NCBI GenBank assembly: GCA_016165875.1 | Contig: JABBOT010000005.1 | Location: forward strand, 21,722,520 to 21,786,519 | DNA from: Acanthopleura granulata | Lineage: Eukaryota > Mollusca > Polyplacophora > Chitonida > Chitonidae | Length of the DNA stretch: 64,000 nucleotides | Reading direction: 5' to 3' | In this document: positions 61,227 to 64,000 of the stretch, one piece after another | Layout: every line of letters starts with the position of its first letter | How positions within the stretch are numbered: position 1 is the stretch's first letter | The notes under the pieces: generated by a model | What the model was told of the DNA's origin: nothing | Seen by the model: the letters and a program-made list of their open reading frames with translations, nothing else | Databases searched by the model: none | Position numbers and translations under genes: made by a program

Positions 61227-61907
61227 GGCAGTCATTTCAGTAGGAATTTGTTTATTTTCCTTATAGTAGTTATAGTCGGGTATTAGGGGACTTACACTGG
61301 CTTTAGCGATATCCACAACTGTAACGTAAATACGAGCCCATTCAGTCATTGATCGAGCACGAGTGGAAGAGAATTCCCTTGAGTCTGCGCTCGATTTTCT
61401 AACTGACTGGCTACGTATTTTCATCACAGTTCTTGTAAACAATAGAAGCCAACATATACCCCCTGATATACTATAACAGTACGTGTTTGACATTTTTAAT
61501 TGGATTTTTGTGCTTTTTTAGTTTGCAATATTTCGCAGACAAAAATGAAACTAAAAGAAATATAATCAAAATATCTATGATAGCACATGACGATAACACG
61601 GATAAAGGTCACACAAAATGGTAGAAGAAGCGGCTTGTCGTCCCGCACGCGCTCTTGTACCTGTCCAATCGTTGACCTCGTGTTACTATGTTCGCCCATT
61701 GCAGAGTGCAACTTAACTGACTGAAGCTTTCTTTATGTTATCCACATTTCTGGATCGCCGTGTAGGGTTATATGTTGACAGATATCATTGTTGTTACGAT
61801 AGGGTTGTTATCTTTTATATTTTATTCTTGCATAAATTCTGGTGTTAGTCTAAACATCCTCGAAGCCTGGACCCTTTGCATTGTTTTCATGTTATTGTGT
61901 ACGTTTT

Positions 61908-62105
61908 AAATGTGATGACAACACAGTAATTCTAGACAGTGAGAGTAATAAATGTGATGACAACACAGTAACTCTACACCAGTGACATCTAAATGTGATG
62001 ACAACACAGTAATTCAAGACAGTGAGAGTAATAAATGTGATGACAACACAGTAATTGTAGACAGTGACAGCAATAAATGTAATGAAAACACAGTAATTCT
62101 AGACC
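61908..62105 (+). repeat. Minisatellite, about 42-bp period, downstream of the gene
   Basis: About five units of AAATGTGATGACAACACAGT AATTCTAGACAGTGA. The last unit runs into R1 copy 7. Confidence 0.9.
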
Positions 62106-62345
62106 AGTGACACCTAATACATGGCATTTAACTGCAATTCTTTTTCCCAATTTCTGCTTAAGTCTGTTGCTAGGGGATGTGTTTGTTGCTTGTTAAACAC
62201 TTACATGAACAGTTGGAATAACACCCGAACTGAGGTAATCTGATGTAAACTGACAAGAGGCTGGATTTCACCGGTAACGTGTGACCATATAGCAACTATC
62301 ACACTGCCGTTGCTGTTCTGGCTTTACTCTCTGTGCTGTGGTCTT
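62092..62345 (+). repeat. Interspersed repeat family R1, copy 7 (long)
   Basis: The most complete copy: CAGTAATTCTAGACCAGTGA at one end and GCTTTACTCTCTGTGCTGTG at the other. Confidence 0.75.
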
Positions 62346-62534
62346 TTATATTATATATCCACTCTTATATATTGGAAAGGTTGTCCATCACATATTATAT
62401 GGATTATCCTCGCCACCTGAGAAACAGTCCACAGAGTTGCCCAGCGGCCACTTTCACGAAGCATACGGTAAGCCCGTTACTCACCTCACTTGCCCGGCAG
62501 CTTATTTCAATCACGACATAAAACACTAATTCGT

Positions 62535-62770
62535 AGGGTGTAAAGTTAGAGCAGCCACGACAATGTGATAATCAGCAAGTGGTCACTCGTAACTGATGAA
62601 GTACGGCCTCTGGTCAATCTACCACAGTCAGAGTATTATTCCAACTGTTCGAGTAAATTTTCCAGTAATTGCTCAAGTAAAAACAAGTAAAAAGACACAC
62701 ATCCCCCTTCCAACCTCCCCAGCGTTTAAGCAGAATTACATGAAAAAACAGTTATGTTAATTGCAATTTC
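62535..62770 (-). repeat. Interspersed repeat family R1, copy 8 (inverted)
   Basis: Reverse complement of copy 7, separated from it by about 190 bp, giving a large imperfect inverted repeat at 62128-62770. Confidence 0.7.
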
Positions 62771-62771
62771 T

Positions 62772-63003
62772 TAGATTTCACTGGCAATAGAATTATTCAA
62801 AATGCTTTGTCGTCGTCACATCTTATAAACAGTCACAAGAAAACAATGCGAAGAAACCCGGCTTTGGGGATGCCTAGTCCACCAGCAGCATCCCGGTTCC
62901 GACAGGAACACGATATAAAACCACAGACAATACTGGCTCGAGTGAGACTCGAACTCATGACACTGTGTTTATAGTCCCACCGCTCTACTAAGCCAGATGG
63001 GAA
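62772..63003 (-). mobile_element. tRNA-derived SINE (family S5), minus strand
   Basis: On the minus strand from about 63003: TGGCTTAGTAGAGCGGTGG (box A) and ATGAGTTCGAGTCTC (box B), about 70 bp of tRNA-like sequence, then a 150-bp unrelated body. It is not scored as a functional tRNA because the arms do not fold cleanly. Confidence 0.65.
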
Positions 63004-64000
63004 CGGCTCTCTTGTTAGAGATGGTCCACTTGCTCACTTGTTAATGTCAGTCCAATTGCTCACTTGATAGAGTCAGTCCTCTTGCTCACTTGTTAGGGTC
63101 AATCCACTTGCATACGGTGAATATTTTTTCACGTAGAAATTAAGACATTACTGAAAGGTGCATCTGTTATACTTTGGATTTAGTACAGATAATGTTGAAC
63201 ATCAACGCATCAAAATTCACAAACACATGCTTCAGAACATATTGATGTCACGCCGCGCGTGAATGCATGGCCTTTGGCGACTTCATTTTGACATGAGGTG
63301 TTCTCACAGGTGTTGATCTTACTTGTCAATTAAAATCATGAGCGCACGCTACAATGAAGTCTCGCGAATAAATAAACAACACACTATGACATATAAAGAA
63401 ATTATACGTAAACATAAGACATTGCGTGAAACAAGTGAGCAAAAGTTCATTTGCTGCAAACATGCTACACCCCTCTGCTTTGAGTGCAAAGTTGGTGGTT
63501 CCTAGAGGCTCGTGCATTTGTTGACGGCGGACAAGCTAATGTAGTGGCGGAAGTGTAGAAAGTTGTTTGATATGTTCTGCGTTTGCTCATTTTTTGTTTC
63601 AGTGTAATAAACACGTAAAGGTTTAAAGTGGGCATAATGAAATAGAAATAATGTTTCTTTATCTAGTTATTGTTGTCCATTTTACCACGGTAAATGTTGA
63701 AGAATTAAGAAATGACAATAATTCTTTATCTAGTCAGTGTTGTTTATTTTGAGACGGTAAATGTGGAAGAGTTGAAATGTTACAACGTGGCGCCGCAAGC
63801 GTCCGAGTTTCAAAATTGAGATAGTGAATACATAGTTACAGGGTTTTTTTCAGTTTATGCCACGCTGTACAGCTTCTCCTTCCGCGAAATCCGATGTAGT
63901 GACGCACTAGCATGTGTCTGTCTGAACTGTGGACGCATTGTATTTGCAGGCTTATTTTATAAATGGAAAGTACGAGAGCGGATATATGGCGTGAGTGAAT
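63004..64000. other. Downstream intergenic sequence
   Basis: CTCACTTG words repeat at about 63020-63115. An approximately 70-bp unit is doubled at 63648-63785 (TTCTTTATCTAGT...CGGTAAATGT). No gene is recognised up to the window end. Confidence 0.5.

Noticed and set aside
61074..61493. 139-codon minus-strand open frame over the 3' end
   Set aside because: Antisense to the last exon and 3' UTR; no domain recognised.
62931..63003. Functional tRNA gene on the minus strand
   Set aside because: Boxes A and B are good, but the acceptor and anticodon arms do not pair convincingly and unrelated SINE body follows.

Overview
The window reads as eukaryotic, most likely lophotrochozoan and probably molluscan, genomic DNA. 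Coding sequence is split into short exons with GT-AG junctions and introns of about 0.1-3 kb. The DNA is littered with tRNA-derived SINEs whose 3' end reads like CTTGAGTACGGCGTAAAAC followed by an (AAAT)n tail, a type I associate with molluscan and related genomes. The species cannot be named from the sequence.

One gene is clearly present. It is a plus-strand thioester-containing protein of the alpha-2-macroglobulin/complement family, spanning 17647-61121. I assembled 41 coding exons by following the family's domain order and checking phase at every junction. The model keeps one frame and is 5298 nt, or 1765 residues plus stop. Domain order is: signal peptide; macroglobulin domains MG1-MG6 with a FIQTDKPLYKPGQ motif; a bait-like variable region (about residues 740-870); MG7; CUB; thioester domain with GCGEQ; receptor-binding domain; and a C-terminal six-cysteine netrin-type (NTR/C345C) domain. 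Homologues are often annotated as alpha-2-macroglobulin-like, CPAMD8-like or TEP. Secretion, protease trapping and thioester-mediated tagging are family inferences.

Three features of the protein stand out. A Thr/Ser/Pro-rich then acidic insert in MG5 ends in a furin-type REKR site. The bait region is built from small phase-compatible exons, two of them micro-exons of 33 and 21 nt, with in-frame alternative donors, which suggests splice-generated bait diversity. An NTR tail is joined to an A2M-type bait protein that has no anaphylatoxin domain.

Layout: 1-17646 is non-coding as far as I can see, with SINEs, several unclassified interspersed repeats and a 45-bp minisatellite. 17647-61121 is the gene, with introns holding about 20 SINE copies, six or more minisatellites and three striking inverted repeats. 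61122-64000 is the 3' UTR followed by repeats and intergenic sequence. No other protein gene, rRNA, functional tRNA or CRISPR array could be supported.
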